A stretch of DNA of 64,000 nt from Gammaproteobacteria bacterium (GCA_021773275.1 JAJFKJ010000057.1:60206-124205); one strand, 5' to 3'; positions 44,191 to 53,304 are shown, counted from the stretch's first letter. The notes: generated from the sequence alone by a model not told the origin. Numbers and translations: made by a program.

Positions 44191-44797
44191 AACCATCTTC
44201 GTACGCGCGATACATCTGCAAATCTTTCGACACAAATTCACTCATCAGTTGATCTAAAGCACCTTGGATTGCCCGTGAGATTGTTTCTGCAATATGTTCT
44301 TTAGGGCGCACATGCACGGTGACATCACCGTTGTATTTGTGGGTGAACGTGGTCTTTCCGGACTCAGGATGAAAAACACGAATTTCAAATCCAATAGCAG
44401 CACGCACAGCGTCGGTAGGTTCATCATGGCGAACAGATATAGCAGCTGACGTAATCTTGCCGTCGGTTGCTAGTGGTGCTGAGGGGTCGTTTTCGTATAA
44501 ATTAGCATTCAAGGTTTTGATTAAAGCATCACGTACCATATCAGACAGGGGGTCTTCTAGTTTTATTTTGCGCTTGTGGCCATGGTATTCAAATGTCGGC
44601 GTATATTGCCCATGGTTTTTTGTATACTGGCTGGTGTCTGTGACCTGCTGAACGTCAACTTTCAGACGCGGAGCGCCAGGGTCAACAACGACGTTACGGC
44701 TGGGCACCTTGTAATCAACCTCAACCATATAGGCGCGTAACAAGCCACAACCGGCAAGGGTTACAATAAAAAGAGTGAAGATGCTTAATTTTCGCAT
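44189..44797 (-). CDS. Outer-membrane-type lipoprotein, YajG-like
   Basis: The 202-aa protein begins with a lipoprotein signal peptide: MRKLSIFTLFIVTLAGCG, with Cys17 in the lipobox LAGC. I choose the ATG at 44797 because AAGGA lies 5-6 nt upstream; a longer frame from 44836 lacks a site. The mature part has a central DPLSDMVRDALIKTLNANLYE and a conserved beta segment IGFEIRVFHPESGK, and resembles YajG-family lipoproteins of unknown function; this match is from general pattern only. It converges with queF across a short repeat. Confidence 0.6.
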   Translation of the reverse strand: MRKLSIFTLFIVTLAGCGLLRAYMVEVDYKVPSRNVVVDPGAPRLKVDVQQVTDTSQYTKNHGQYTPTFEYHGHKRKIKLEDPLSDMVRDALIKTLNANLYENDPSAPLATDGKITSAAISVRHDEPTDAVRAAIGFEIRVFHPESGKTTFTHKYNGDVTVHVRPKEHIAETISRAIQGALDQLMSEFVSKDLQMYRAYEDG

Positions 44798-44885
44798 AAA
44801 TATCCTTGCATTGTGTATCTCCATAAAGTTTAGCATACTTGGGTAAACGCTATGTTAAAATTGGTATCATCTACAGAATTGAGCC

Positions 44886-44891
44886 TATAAT
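44886..44891 (+). promoter_or_regulatory. -10 hexamer exactly 6 nt before the hybrid kinase (leaderless)
   Basis: TATAAT, six bases, ATG at 44898. No ribosome binding site. Confidence 0.5.
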
Positions 44892-44897
44892 AAGTAG

Positions 44898-47840
44898 ATG
44901 AATATTAATGAAACCATCGAGCATTTGAGCATAGATTCGCTGAGAGTTATTTGTGCGAGCCTGGCCCTTGCGGTTGGTATTCTGGTCGTTTTAGGATGGC
45001 ATGCTGATATAGCAATGCTTACAAAAATTCACCCAAGTTTTGCGCCTATGGCATATAACACTGCCCTGGGGTTTATTACTTCTGGATTTGCTCTGCTGTT
45101 TATTAATAAGAGGTTTGTACCTGTTGCCCTTGGTCTATTTATATTTTTCTTGGGGTTGTTGACTGTAGCAGAATACACTATTGATTTGAGCCTTGGGATT
45201 GATCAAATTGTTTTCGACGAATCAGGTGATATGGCACCCAACACCGCGCTGTGTTTTGTTCTCTCCGGTTTATGCTTAGTCTTGGCATCTTTTACTCATA
45301 AAAACTACACCGTTGAAATTGTATTGATTATTGTTGCGATTATTGTGTTTTTATTAGGTTGTATTGCCTTTCTGGGCTATTTGCTAACCGTGCCGTCTAC
45401 TTACGGCTGGGGCAGCCTTACTGCGATGGCTGTGCACACAGCCATAGGTTTTGTTTTGTTGGGTCTGGGCTTAATTGCTTATGGCGTGCATCATATGCAA
45501 GAAAACGGAAAACCGATTTTTTCTATAACACCATTATTCGCTCTATTAATCGGGATAGTAGTGTCTGTGATGTTATGGCAATATTTGGTGCTGCGAGAAG
45601 AAAGAGACGTTTGGCGCTCTATACGTATTACGCAGGATTATTTTGGAGACTATGTGCAGGATATTATTCAGCATCAAGAGTTTGTTTTATTTGAAATATT
45701 ATTTGATTTTTCACATGAGCCGGGAATGCAACTAACGCCAAAAATTTCAGCTAAAGTGCACCAAGGTTACCCTTACGTGGCCGGCCTAGGGACCGTTGAT
45801 CCCGATGGAACAATTTACTGGGGAATGTCTCTTGAAAATAAAGACGCAACAAAAATAGTTGAAGATACCATGGAGATTAGTCGAGACTTTGATGGTGTTT
45901 CTGCACAATCAATGGAGGTTCCAGGGGTGGGGCGCGGATACATCATGGTTCTACCTTATTATGAGGATGATATATATCTCGGCTCAGTTTTCAGCGTGTA
46001 TAATTCTAAAGAGGTTTTTGGAAATTTATTAAGCCCTTCCATGCTTGACAATTTTGGTGTATCAATTTACGAAGAGGGCGCCCTGATTTATCAGAATGTT
46101 GATATCAATGAAGAGGTGGCAAGGCGGCAGTGGATTGAGATTACTGAAATTGATACAGGGGCTAGAAGCCAGTGGGAACTGCGTACATGGCCAAGAAGCA
46201 AGCTAATCCGTGAAATATATTCTTGGGCGCCAAATGTTGTATTTGTAGTAGCCTTGTTTTTATTCACCACGTTGGCCATTATCATTCAACTGGGTATAAA
46301 TTTACGTGTATCAAATAAGCATGTTAAGCAGGCCAGCAAAGCAAAATCAGATTTTTTGTCAAGCATGAGCCATGAGCTTCGCACGCCTCTTAATGCAATC
46401 ATGGGCTACGCACAACTGTTAGAGTATGGTAAAAATTTAGACCAGACAGAAAAAGACAATGCGGGGAAAATTCGTGGAGCAGGTAGACACTTACTATCGC
46501 TGATTAACGACATCCTTGATTTGTCTAAAATTGAAGCCGGGAAAGTTGAGATGTCCATTGAATCAATTGCCCTTGATGACATAGTAAAGGAATGTTATAC
46601 CCTCAGCCTTCCGCTTGCAGAAAAATTTGGTATAAAATTAAATTTCCAAGACTACGAAAGTGATCTTTATGTAAAAGCAGATTACTTTAGACTGAAACAA
46701 ATCATTCTTAATCTTGTGTCGAACGCTATTAAATATAACCGAAAAGATGGCGCTGTAACAATACTGGCCGAGCCTGTTGGCGAAAGGATCAGGATTGCTG
46801 TGCAAGATATCGGGAATGGGATGTCGGAAGATCAGATAAAAAATCTTTTTCAGCCATTTGAACGCCTCCAGGCTGAAAAAAGTAATGTTGAAGGCACAGG
46901 TATAGGGTTGGTGATCACCAAAAATCTAGTTGAAAAAATGCAAGGCTCGATTGCCGTAACAAGCGAAATAGGCGTTGGCACAAACTTCACGATTGAACTG
47001 CAGCTAGGTGACAAATCTCAGCATGCTACATCAGTGCTAACAAAAGAAGTTGAAGCTCACAAGAACATGGATAAAGATTCTGCCCAGAAATTTTTAATCT
47101 TGGTCGCTGAAGACAACCCTGCAAATCAAGAGGTCGTTACACAACAACTTGGCTTCCTTGGCTATAAATGTGAAATTGTAAATAATGGCGAGGAAGCTTA
47201 CAATGCCTGGAAAAAACATGATTACGATCTTATTCTAATGGACTGCAATATGCCTAAATTGGACGGATATGAAACAACCCAAAAGATCCGAGGGGACGAG
47301 ACTAACAAAGACTTGCATATTCCGATAGTTGCCTTTACCGCAAATGCTTTAAAAGATGATATCAAAAAATGTTTGGTTTCTGGAATGGACGATTATGTCA
47401 CTAAACCCGTCGAGCTTGAAGCATTGCAAAATAAATTAAGCAAGCACTTAGGCATTGTTCAAGTAATTACTACAAGCGAAACTAACAACGGGGCTATGCA
47501 TATGGTTAATGATTATATAGACTTTTCTGCTATTGAAAAATTTGTTGGCACAAACAAAGATGCACAAGAGAAAATTTATGCAAAGTTTCTTGAATCCTGC
47601 CCTGGTATAAAGGAAGATATCCTTGCTGCATATCAAGACAAAGATGTTGAGCAAGTAAGGGCCCATTCACACAAGCTCAAATCTTCAGCGAGAGCGGTAG
47701 GGGCTAACAAGCTTGCCGATCTGTGTTTAGAAATCGAGACTGCCGCCAAAGAAAACAACATGGACAAAATGAATGATGCTGTACAAGAACTAAACGAGGT
47801 ATCATCTGCAAGCTGCGAGGCAATAAAAAGCCATGGGTGA
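44898..47840 (+). CDS. Hybrid sensor histidine kinase with REC and HPt domains
   Basis: A 980-aa inner-membrane kinase. Six or seven N-terminal helices (about 15-210) resemble a MASE-type sensor, followed by an extracytoplasmic CHASE-like region (about 235-440) and one more helix (about 448-470). HisKA has the phospho-acceptor His492 in SSMSHELRTPLNAIM; the ATPase domain has NLVSNAIKYN, DIGNGM and GTGIGLVITKNL. A receiver domain (about 731-850) carries Asp782 in LILMDCNMPKLDGY, and the C-terminal HPt domain has His925 in HSHKLKSSARAVG. All phosphorelay residues are present. The next gene, a REC-EAL protein, overlaps its last codons by 8 bp, so it is the likely output. Confidence 0.92.
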   Translation: MNINETIEHLSIDSLRVICASLALAVGILVVLGWHADIAMLTKIHPSFAPMAYNTALGFITSGFALLFINKRFVPVALGLFIFFLGLLTVAEYTIDLSLGIDQIVFDESGDMAPNTALCFVLSGLCLVLASFTHKNYTVEIVLIIVAIIVFLLGCIAFLGYLLTVPSTYGWGSLTAMAVHTAIGFVLLGLGLIAYGVHHMQENGKPIFSITPLFALLIGIVVSVMLWQYLVLREERDVWRSIRITQDYFGDYVQDIIQHQEFVLFEILFDFSHEPGMQLTPKISAKVHQGYPYVAGLGTVDPDGTIYWGMSLENKDATKIVEDTMEISRDFDGVSAQSMEVPGVGRGYIMVLPYYEDDIYLGSVFSVYNSKEVFGNLLSPSMLDNFGVSIYEEGALIYQNVDINEEVARRQWIEITEIDTGARSQWELRTWPRSKLIREIYSWAPNVVFVVALFLFTTLAIIIQLGINLRVSNKHVKQASKAKSDFLSSMSHELRTPLNAIMGYAQLLEYGKNLDQTEKDNAGKIRGAGRHLLSLINDILDLSKIEAGKVEMSIESIALDDIVKECYTLSLPLAEKFGIKLNFQDYESDLYVKADYFRLKQIILNLVSNAIKYNRKDGAVTILAEPVGERIRIAVQDIGNGMSEDQIKNLFQPFERLQAEKSNVEGTGIGLVITKNLVEKMQGSIAVTSEIGVGTNFTIELQLGDKSQHATSVLTKEVEAHKNMDKDSAQKFLILVAEDNPANQEVVTQQLGFLGYKCEIVNNGEEAYNAWKKHDYDLILMDCNMPKLDGYETTQKIRGDETNKDLHIPIVAFTANALKDDIKKCLVSGMDDYVTKPVELEALQNKLSKHLGIVQVITTSETNNGAMHMVNDYIDFSAIEKFVGTNKDAQEKIYAKFLESCPGIKEDILAAYQDKDVEQVRAHSHKLKSSARAVGANKLADLCLEIETAAKENNMDKMNDAVQELNEVSSASCEAIKSHG

Positions 47841-49035
47841 AAACTTAAATAAATTTAATTTTTTGATCGTCGATGACGATGACGTCATCGTTAGTATCGT
47901 AGAGTCAGCACTTGAAGAAATTGGCGCTAAAAATGTCAATAGTGTTTCTGAGGGCGAGAAAGCACTTGAACATTATGATGCAAGTCTTTCTGGCGCAGCT
48001 ACGAATATCATCCTACTCGATCTAAATATGCCGGGCATGGATGGTATCGAGTTTTTGCGCCATATCGCCCAGCGTGAATTCAAAGGCGATATTATTCTGA
48101 TGAGCGGTGAAGATAAAGCAATCTTAAAGTCCGCTGGCGATCTGGCTAGAACACATAATTTATCTGTCGCAGCCGTTGTTGAAAAACCTGTCACGCTGGA
48201 GTCGTTAAAGCAAGCCATTCATAATATTGAAAACAAGCAAGTGCCTGCAGACAAAGCAAATTGCCCTGCTATTGATATAACTGAAGATGATCTGCGAGAA
48301 GCGCTGGAAAAAGACCAGCTAGTGATGTACTTCCAGCCAAAAGTTGATGTCAAAACCAAAAAGATCGTCAGCGTTGAATCGCTTGTGCGCTGGGTTCATC
48401 CTGAAGAGGGGTTGATACCGCCTGATGTTTTCATCCCGCTAGCAGAGCAAACGGGCATGATCATCCTGCTTACCAACCAAGTCATCGCTAAATCAATTGC
48501 AGAAGCAGGGCGTTGGCATGAGCAAGGCTATGATATCAAAGTTGGCTTTAATGTTTCTGTTGAAAACCTCGAAACGCTAGAACTTCCTGAATATATTTTT
48601 GGACAAGCCCTGGATGCCGATGTTGACCCGAAAAAGATTATCGTTGAAGTGACCGAAAGCCGAATCATGGCTGATCTAGCCAAAACCTATGAAATTCTGA
48701 CGCGCTTAAGATTAAAAGGCATTGAACTCTCCATTGATGACTTTGGCACAGGCTATTCAACCATGGAGCAACTTGAACGCATTCCATTTACTGAGCTCAA
48801 AATCGACAAAGCTTTCGTCACATATGCTGACAAAAAACCAAAGTCACGTGCCATTTTAGAGAGCAGTATCTCACTGGCTAAAAACCTAGGTCTGCGTATC
48901 GTTGCTGAAGGGGTAGAGCGGCAAGAAGAGTGGGACCTTGTCAAAGTGCTGGGCGTTGATTTGGTGCAGGGTTACTACATCAGCAAGCCACTTTCTGCTG
49001 CCGACCTTTTAGCCTGGTTGAAAGAAACGCAATAA
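47833..49035 (+). CDS. Response regulator with EAL (c-di-GMP phosphodiesterase) domain
   Basis: A 400-aa protein: receiver domain (1-125) with VDDDDVI and the phospho-acceptor Asp in ILLDLNMPGMDGI (about residue 63), then an EAL domain (about 150-395). Catalytic motifs are ESLVRW (usual EAL altered to ESL), FNVSVENLE, VEVTESRIM, IDDFGTGYSTM, ELKIDKAFV, VAEGVERQEEW and QGYYISKPL. The Glu ligands and the DDFGTGYS loop are intact, so hydrolysis of c-di-GMP is likely. It overlaps the hybrid kinase gene and is the probable end of that relay. Confidence 0.92.
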   Translation: MGENLNKFNFLIVDDDDVIVSIVESALEEIGAKNVNSVSEGEKALEHYDASLSGAATNIILLDLNMPGMDGIEFLRHIAQREFKGDIILMSGEDKAILKSAGDLARTHNLSVAAVVEKPVTLESLKQAIHNIENKQVPADKANCPAIDITEDDLREALEKDQLVMYFQPKVDVKTKKIVSVESLVRWVHPEEGLIPPDVFIPLAEQTGMIILLTNQVIAKSIAEAGRWHEQGYDIKVGFNVSVENLETLELPEYIFGQALDADVDPKKIIVEVTESRIMADLAKTYEILTRLRLKGIELSIDDFGTGYSTMEQLERIPFTELKIDKAFVTYADKKPKSRAILESSISLAKNLGLRIVAEGVERQEEWDLVKVLGVDLVQGYYISKPLSAADLLAWLKETQ

Positions 49036-49058
49036 AATCAGCTGCTTAGCCTTTGTAC

Positions 49059-49087
49059 TTGCCCACATGACCTATATCCTGTATAGT
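49059..49087 (+). promoter_or_regulatory. Promoter TTGCCC-N17-TATAGT
   Basis: TTGCCC at 49059-49064, 17 bp, TATAGT at 49082-49087, upstream of the gene starting at 49123. Confidence 0.5.
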
Positions 49088-49122
49088 TGACTGGATTCAA
49101 GCAGCTGTATAGGAAAAAACTC

Positions 49123-50238
49123 ATGGCATTAACACTATCAAAAATCGAACTTTATCGTACTTTACTTCGCACATACTACTTGTGCCAAGGGCTAACAAAC
49201 ACCGATCAGAGTAAACGTGCTGAATTCCAGACCAAAATCAACGAGCTTATGGGTGATCATGAGATCAGCTTTAATGACTTTCCTTTTGCCAAAGACAAAA
49301 AAAATGGCGATTTCGCCGAAAGATTTGAGAATGTAGCTGATACCGAAATGAATGAAGCTGAAGCTGATGCTTTATTTTCTTTTATTGCATTCGTGTTGCG
49401 AAATAAACTCGAATATCAAGAAGCCACTGACAAGGTAAGCTTTGTTGATACAGCAGGGGAAGTCTATGAGCATGAAGCTGTTCCAGTTTCCGAGCTTTTC
49501 ACTTTTGCACAAACACTCACTTCTTTTGTAGATAAAAAATTATCTAATAAATTACCAGAACCAAGTGAAGTTAAAACGCAAATCTTAGAGAAACTTTCAA
49601 TTTGGGAATTGTCAGCCCACGACAAGAACATAAATGCAAACTTAAAGCCGTCAGGTCTTTCTAAAGAAATGGAAAATGCATTCATAACTATACAAAATAT
49701 GATCAAACAACAGGAGCAGACCATTGCATTTGCTAAGACTGGCAAGGTTCTTTGCACTGCAGTTTGCTTTTTGATAGGGTTGTATATTGCACTTGCTGCT
49801 TTTGGTGCGCTATGTGATGGTGATTTTTTAGATTTGCATACGAAAAGCTACGATAATGATCATAGCAATGATAAAAGCATATCATCTGGCTCTCTGCTAG
49901 GTGGGCTCTTAAGTCTGTTTATCATTCCATTTATTGGGTTTTGCGCTTCTGATGCTTATTACAGAAATGAACAAAAATCTGATGTCAAGGCAGTAGCCAC
50001 GGCTATAAGTAACAGTTCTGCTGCAGAAAATTCAGTTAGCACCGCCGAAGGCACCGATGGAATCACCACAGCAAAAGGCGTTTTCTTTAAGTTCACGCGA
50101 GCTGAAGTTGAAAACCCAACAATAATTGAGCTGCAGCCTGAAGCAGAAGATAATGCACTACATGGAGCAGGCAGCGTACCAGTTGCAGACGAAGGTACAA
50201 GCTTGCTTCTAGCTCGTTCTCCATCGATAAACCGATAA
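49123..50238 (+). CDS. Two-span membrane protein, effector-like
   Basis: A 371-aa protein with no recognised domain. A helical N-terminal part (1-205) precedes two membrane segments (about 217-238 and 265-287) joined by an Asp/Ser/His-rich loop, then an 80-residue soluble tail ending DEGTSLLLARSPSINR. DEGTSLL fits the acidic dileucine pattern; a similar motif occurs in the tail of the 434-aa membrane protein at 8.7-10.0 kb. The ATG at 49123 has AGGAAAA 6 nt upstream; a TTG at 49087 is also in frame. No signal peptide. Function unknown. Confidence 0.6.
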   Translation: MALTLSKIELYRTLLRTYYLCQGLTNTDQSKRAEFQTKINELMGDHEISFNDFPFAKDKKNGDFAERFENVADTEMNEAEADALFSFIAFVLRNKLEYQEATDKVSFVDTAGEVYEHEAVPVSELFTFAQTLTSFVDKKLSNKLPEPSEVKTQILEKLSIWELSAHDKNINANLKPSGLSKEMENAFITIQNMIKQQEQTIAFAKTGKVLCTAVCFLIGLYIALAAFGALCDGDFLDLHTKSYDNDHSNDKSISSGSLLGGLLSLFIIPFIGFCASDAYYRNEQKSDVKAVATAISNSSAAENSVSTAEGTDGITTAKGVFFKFTRAEVENPTIIELQPEAEDNALHGAGSVPVADEGTSLLLARSPSINR

Positions 50239-50245
50239 GCCACTG

Positions 50246-50283
50246 TGAACGTATAATATAATCTAATTGCTCGCCAATTTATT
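50246..50283 (+). repeat. Short direct repeat flanking rlmJ (copy 1)
   Basis: GAACGTATAATATAATCTAA and the following bases to CCAATTTAT match 51189-51226 with a few differences. The two copies lie on either side of rlmJ. Confidence 0.45.
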
Positions 50284-50323
50284 ATTGATTATCATACCTT
50301 GATTAAATCATGTGAAGGCATCA

Positions 50324-51109
50324 CTAGCGCAGGGCTTTTTTAACAGCGTCTAATTGCTCGGCAACACCCCAGGGCGGATTAATTATATACAAGCCCGACC
50401 CGTACATGCCACGCTCACGCTCACCTTTAACTTTCACTTCGATTTTATAATGTTCGTGGGCTGGGCCTTGCGCTAGGTTGTCTAGTAAACGTTGATGCAA
50501 ACCACTCGTTAGCAAAGGGTACCAAATGCAAAACACGCCCGTTGCAAAACGTTTATAACCTTGCCAAACCGCTCTTGCCACATTTTCGTAATCTGTTTTT
50601 ATCTCATACGAAGGGTCAATAAAAATCAAACCTCGACGTTCGATAGGCGGCAAGTGAGTGCTTATTTGTTTGAGCCCATCTTTATGTTCAACTGTTACGC
50701 TGTCATTATTGGCAAAGCCTTCTTTTAATTTCGTGACATCACGCGGGTGAAGTTCACTCAAAACCATGCGATCGTTCATATCAAGAAAATGTTCTGCAAT
50801 AGCAGATGAGCCTGGGTAACGTTTAAGTACGCCTGATCGATTAAGCTTGCGCAACAATTTTAAATAGGGCAGGGCAACTTCGGGTAGAAGCTCGGGGTGC
50901 TCCCAAAATGGCAATATGCCTTCTTTGTATTCACCTATTTTTTGCGCTTCTTCGCCAGTAAGCGAATACATGCCACGGCCAGCATGGGTATCAAGATAAA
51001 ACAGTGGTTTTTCTTTGCGCTTAAGTGCTTGCAATAGCAAGCTCAAACCTATGTGCTTAATGACATCGGCATGGTTCCCGGCATGATAACTGTGGCGATA
51101 GCTAAGCAC
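50324..51109 (-). CDS. rlmJ: 23S rRNA (adenine(2030)-N6)-methyltransferase
   Basis: RlmJ methylates A2030 of 23S rRNA with S-adenosylmethionine. The start LSYRHSYHAGNHADVIKHIGL is diagnostic, and DTHAGRGMYSL forms the SAM-binding loop. The catalytic motif is DPSYEIKTDY (DPPY-type), followed by WYPLL. At 261 aa it is close to E. coli RlmJ (280). The start codon is GTG at 51109, with AGGAAG 8 nt upstream. It is monocistronic and lies at the border between conserved genes and the accessory island. Confidence 0.95.
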   Translation of the reverse strand: MLSYRHSYHAGNHADVIKHIGLSLLLQALKRKEKPLFYLDTHAGRGMYSLTGEEAQKIGEYKEGILPFWEHPELLPEVALPYLKLLRKLNRSGVLKRYPGSSAIAEHFLDMNDRMVLSELHPRDVTKLKEGFANNDSVTVEHKDGLKQISTHLPPIERRGLIFIDPSYEIKTDYENVARAVWQGYKRFATGVFCIWYPLLTSGLHQRLLDNLAQGPAHEHYKIEVKVKGERERGMYGSGLYIINPPWGVAEQLDAVKKALR

Positions 51110-51188
51110 TCATTGACTTCCTATTTTGTGATGTGGTTTCCATCTTACTAAATACGAGGATACAATGGAAGCGGAACAACACGTGTTA

Positions 51189-51226
51189 TGAGCGTATTAT
51201 ATAATCTAATTACCTGCCAATCTATA
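51189..51226 (+). repeat. Short direct repeat flanking rlmJ (copy 2)
   Basis: Matches 50246-50283. The rest of the 255-bp spacer between rlmJ and the next gene contains no other convincing feature besides the promoter at 51302. Confidence 0.45.
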
Positions 51227-51301
51227 CTTCGTGCACCGTGAAACAGTTGTAAGCATGAAGTTAATGGAAGATTTTCCTGACAGATTAATTTAAGAAAGGC
51301 G

Positions 51302-51330
51302 TTGACATTCGTATCTGAGCTTGTTAGTGT
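51302..51330 (+). promoter_or_regulatory. Promoter TTGACA-N17-TAGTGT
   Basis: TTGACA at 51302-51307 and TAGTGT at 51325-51330, upstream of the ATG at 51365. Confidence 0.45.
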
Positions 51331-51364
51331 AAAAGTATCCATACACTTAACAAAGGGGGATACC

Positions 51365-51749
51365 ATGGATGACAAACGAAAACTTGAGCTAACAACACTT
51401 GCCTACACAGTTCTTACTGAGAACTATCTTCATCAATGCCAATCCGCGTAATTGCAATAATACGCTTCTTTTCAGCTATCCCAACTCAACAAGCATCGGC
51501 GTAAAAGGTCGCAGCAAACTGTTCCTGCAAGCTATTGATGCAGGGCGTGATGTTAGTGACTATTTCAAAATGGACAACCGTGCCAAACGAAATATCAGCA
51601 ATCCTTGCCTTGTTGAAGCCATACGTAATGGTGAAATATCATTTGACCGTGCGCGTCGCCTGACGCAAACGCAAATGCAGCCGTACTATGAAGAACAGGA
51701 TAGAGAAAAGCGTTTACGCTACGGCTCAAGGAGCGTAGACATGAACTAA
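51365..51749 (+). pseudogene. Probably frameshifted small gene
   Basis: An ATG at 51365 with AAGGGGGA 4-5 nt upstream opens a 28-codon frame (MDDKRKLELTTLAYTVLTEN) that stops at 51451. A second frame overlapping it runs to 51749 and encodes a well-composed segment, GVKGRSKLFLQAIDAGRDV, then FDRARRLTQTQMQ. The second frame has only a TTG start without a binding site. The simplest reading is one gene of about 125 codons broken by a one-base shift near 51430-51450. Alternatively the second part starts at an internal ATG near 51570. I do not recognise the protein. It lies just upstream of hipBA. Confidence 0.4.
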
Positions 51750-51780
51750 TAGGGCAGCTGTACTGCAATTTATACCGTTA

Positions 51781-51828
51781 TATATGCTATAACATATATT
51801 TCATCTATATTATATGCTATAATATATA
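51781..51828 (+). promoter_or_regulatory. hipBA promoter/operator with two palindromic boxes
   Basis: TATATG-CTATAA-CATATA (51781-51798) and TATATG-CTATAA-TATATA (51811-51828) are 30 bp apart, about three helical turns. The second contains TGC-TATAAT (hexamer 51818-51823), exactly 6 nt before the hipB ATG. The boxes are the likely HipB binding sites. Confidence 0.65.
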
Positions 51829-51829
51829 T

Positions 51830-52108
51830 ATGAGCGTTATTATTAAATCATTAAAACAGCTGAGGCAAACCCAAGGTCTCTCACAGTCTGAGCTAGGCAA
51901 GAAGCTAGGGTTACCACAAAGCCATATCTCCAAAATAGAGAAGGGCGGGGCAGACCCACGGCTCTCCACGGTCGCTGATATGGCCAGATTACTAGATGCT
52001 GAACTGATTCTGGTGCCGAGAAACCTGGTCTCTACTGTGGAAGCTATTGTCCGGGGTGAGGACGGTCAACACCCGAGATGGCAAATTGATGAGGATGAAG
52101 AATTATGA
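51830..52108 (+). CDS. hipB: HipB-type antitoxin (Xre-family HTH)
   Basis: A 92-aa DNA-binding antitoxin. The helix-turn-helix is residues about 8-62: LRQTQGLSQSELGKKLGLPQSHISKIEKGGADPRLSTVADMARLLD. The C-terminal tail is acidic. It pairs with the HipA kinase gene, whose ATG overlaps its stop by 4 bp. HipB represses its own promoter and neutralises HipA. The palindromic boxes upstream fit autoregulation. No ribosome binding site is present; a -10 hexamer lies 6 nt before the ATG, so the message is probably leaderless. Confidence 0.88.
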   Translation: MSVIIKSLKQLRQTQGLSQSELGKKLGLPQSHISKIEKGGADPRLSTVADMARLLDAELILVPRNLVSTVEAIVRGEDGQHPRWQIDEDEEL

Positions 52109-53304
52109 GCGATTTACTCGAAGTCAGCCTCAATGATGTATTGGTAGGCAAGCTAGTCTTAGCGGCTGGCGATCGAATAATTTTCACCTTTACTGAATCA
52201 TATATTAATGATAAAAATCGACCCACGCTAAGCCAATCATTTCTCAATCAACATGGTGATGTTATTGCGGATGTTAAAAGCACCCATACGAAATTACCCC
52301 CATTTTTTTCAAACCTATTACCTGAAGGTCATATGCGCAAATATTTGGCTGAGCAGGGTAGCGTAAACCCAGCTCGAGAATACAAGCTTATCGAACTGCT
52401 CGGTGATGATTTGCCAGGTGCGGTTAAAATTAAACCCTTGGATGGCATAGTTAATGTCACTGATAAAATCATCAATAATGATAGTAACAAACATCTATTT
52501 CACTTTTCTCTGGCCGGTATACAATTAAAATTTTCTGCATTAATGGAAGCGGCAGGGGGCTTAACGATCCCTACAAGCGGCGTTGGTGGTGACTGGATTG
52601 TGAAACTACCTGCGCAAAACTTTCCAAATGTACCTGAAAACGAGTTTTCGATGCTAAGCCTAGCCCAAAAAACAGGGATAAATGTTCCTGAATTTAAATT
52701 AGTCAATTTAAAAGACGTGTCAGGCTTACCTGATCTGGGCGTACTAGCTGGGCAAAAAGCATTGGCTATTAAGCGTTTTGATCGCGTTAATGGCCAGCGA
52801 ATTCATATCGAAGATTTCGCCCAAGTTTATGGCTTATTCCCTGAAAGTAAATACGAAAAGGCAAGCTACAATAACATCGCACATGTTATCTGGCGCTTAA
52901 CTGGCGAGGCTGCTTTAAAAGATTTTATCCGCCGTTTAACATTCACCGTAATGATTGGCAATGGCGATATGCATCTAAAAAACTGGTCTTTGATATATCA
53001 AGACGGAAGAACAGCTGAATTAGCGCCAGCATACGATTTTGTATCTACCATTCCATACATTCCAAACGACAAACTTGCACTAACTCTCGGCAGCACAAAA
53101 GATATGAGCAGTATCAATATGTTGGAATTTGAAAAACTCGCTAAAAAAGCCCAGGTGCCAAAAAGCATCGTAGTAGAGACGGCAAAAGAGACAGCATTAA
53201 CAGTTCGAGAAGCCTGGGAAAGCAACAAATTGGCATATCCACTGAGCAGTGAAATAAGTGAACGAATCAATCAGTATATTTTGGACGCATTCAATGGGGT
53301 GTAA
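52105..53304 (+). CDS. hipA: HipA-type serine/threonine kinase toxin
   Basis: A 399-aa HipA-family toxin. Kinase features are in order: SLAGIQLKFSAL (phosphate loop), NFPNVPENEFSMLSLAQKTG, ALAIKRFDR, the catalytic GNGDMHLKNWSL (Asp in GD) and the metal-binding Asp in APAYDFVST. The N-terminal subdomain includes PPFFSNLLPEGHMRKYL, typical of HipA. E. coli HipA inactivates glutamyl-tRNA synthetase and induces persistence; the target here is unknown. It is translationally coupled to hipB. A GIY-YIG gene overlaps its last 11 bases. Confidence 0.9.
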   Translation: MSDLLEVSLNDVLVGKLVLAAGDRIIFTFTESYINDKNRPTLSQSFLNQHGDVIADVKSTHTKLPPFFSNLLPEGHMRKYLAEQGSVNPAREYKLIELLGDDLPGAVKIKPLDGIVNVTDKIINNDSNKHLFHFSLAGIQLKFSALMEAAGGLTIPTSGVGGDWIVKLPAQNFPNVPENEFSMLSLAQKTGINVPEFKLVNLKDVSGLPDLGVLAGQKALAIKRFDRVNGQRIHIEDFAQVYGLFPESKYEKASYNNIAHVIWRLTGEAALKDFIRRLTFTVMIGNGDMHLKNWSLIYQDGRTAELAPAYDFVSTIPYIPNDKLALTLGSTKDMSSINMLEFEKLAKKAQVPKSIVVETAKETALTVREAWESNKLAYPLSSEISERINQYILDAFNGV

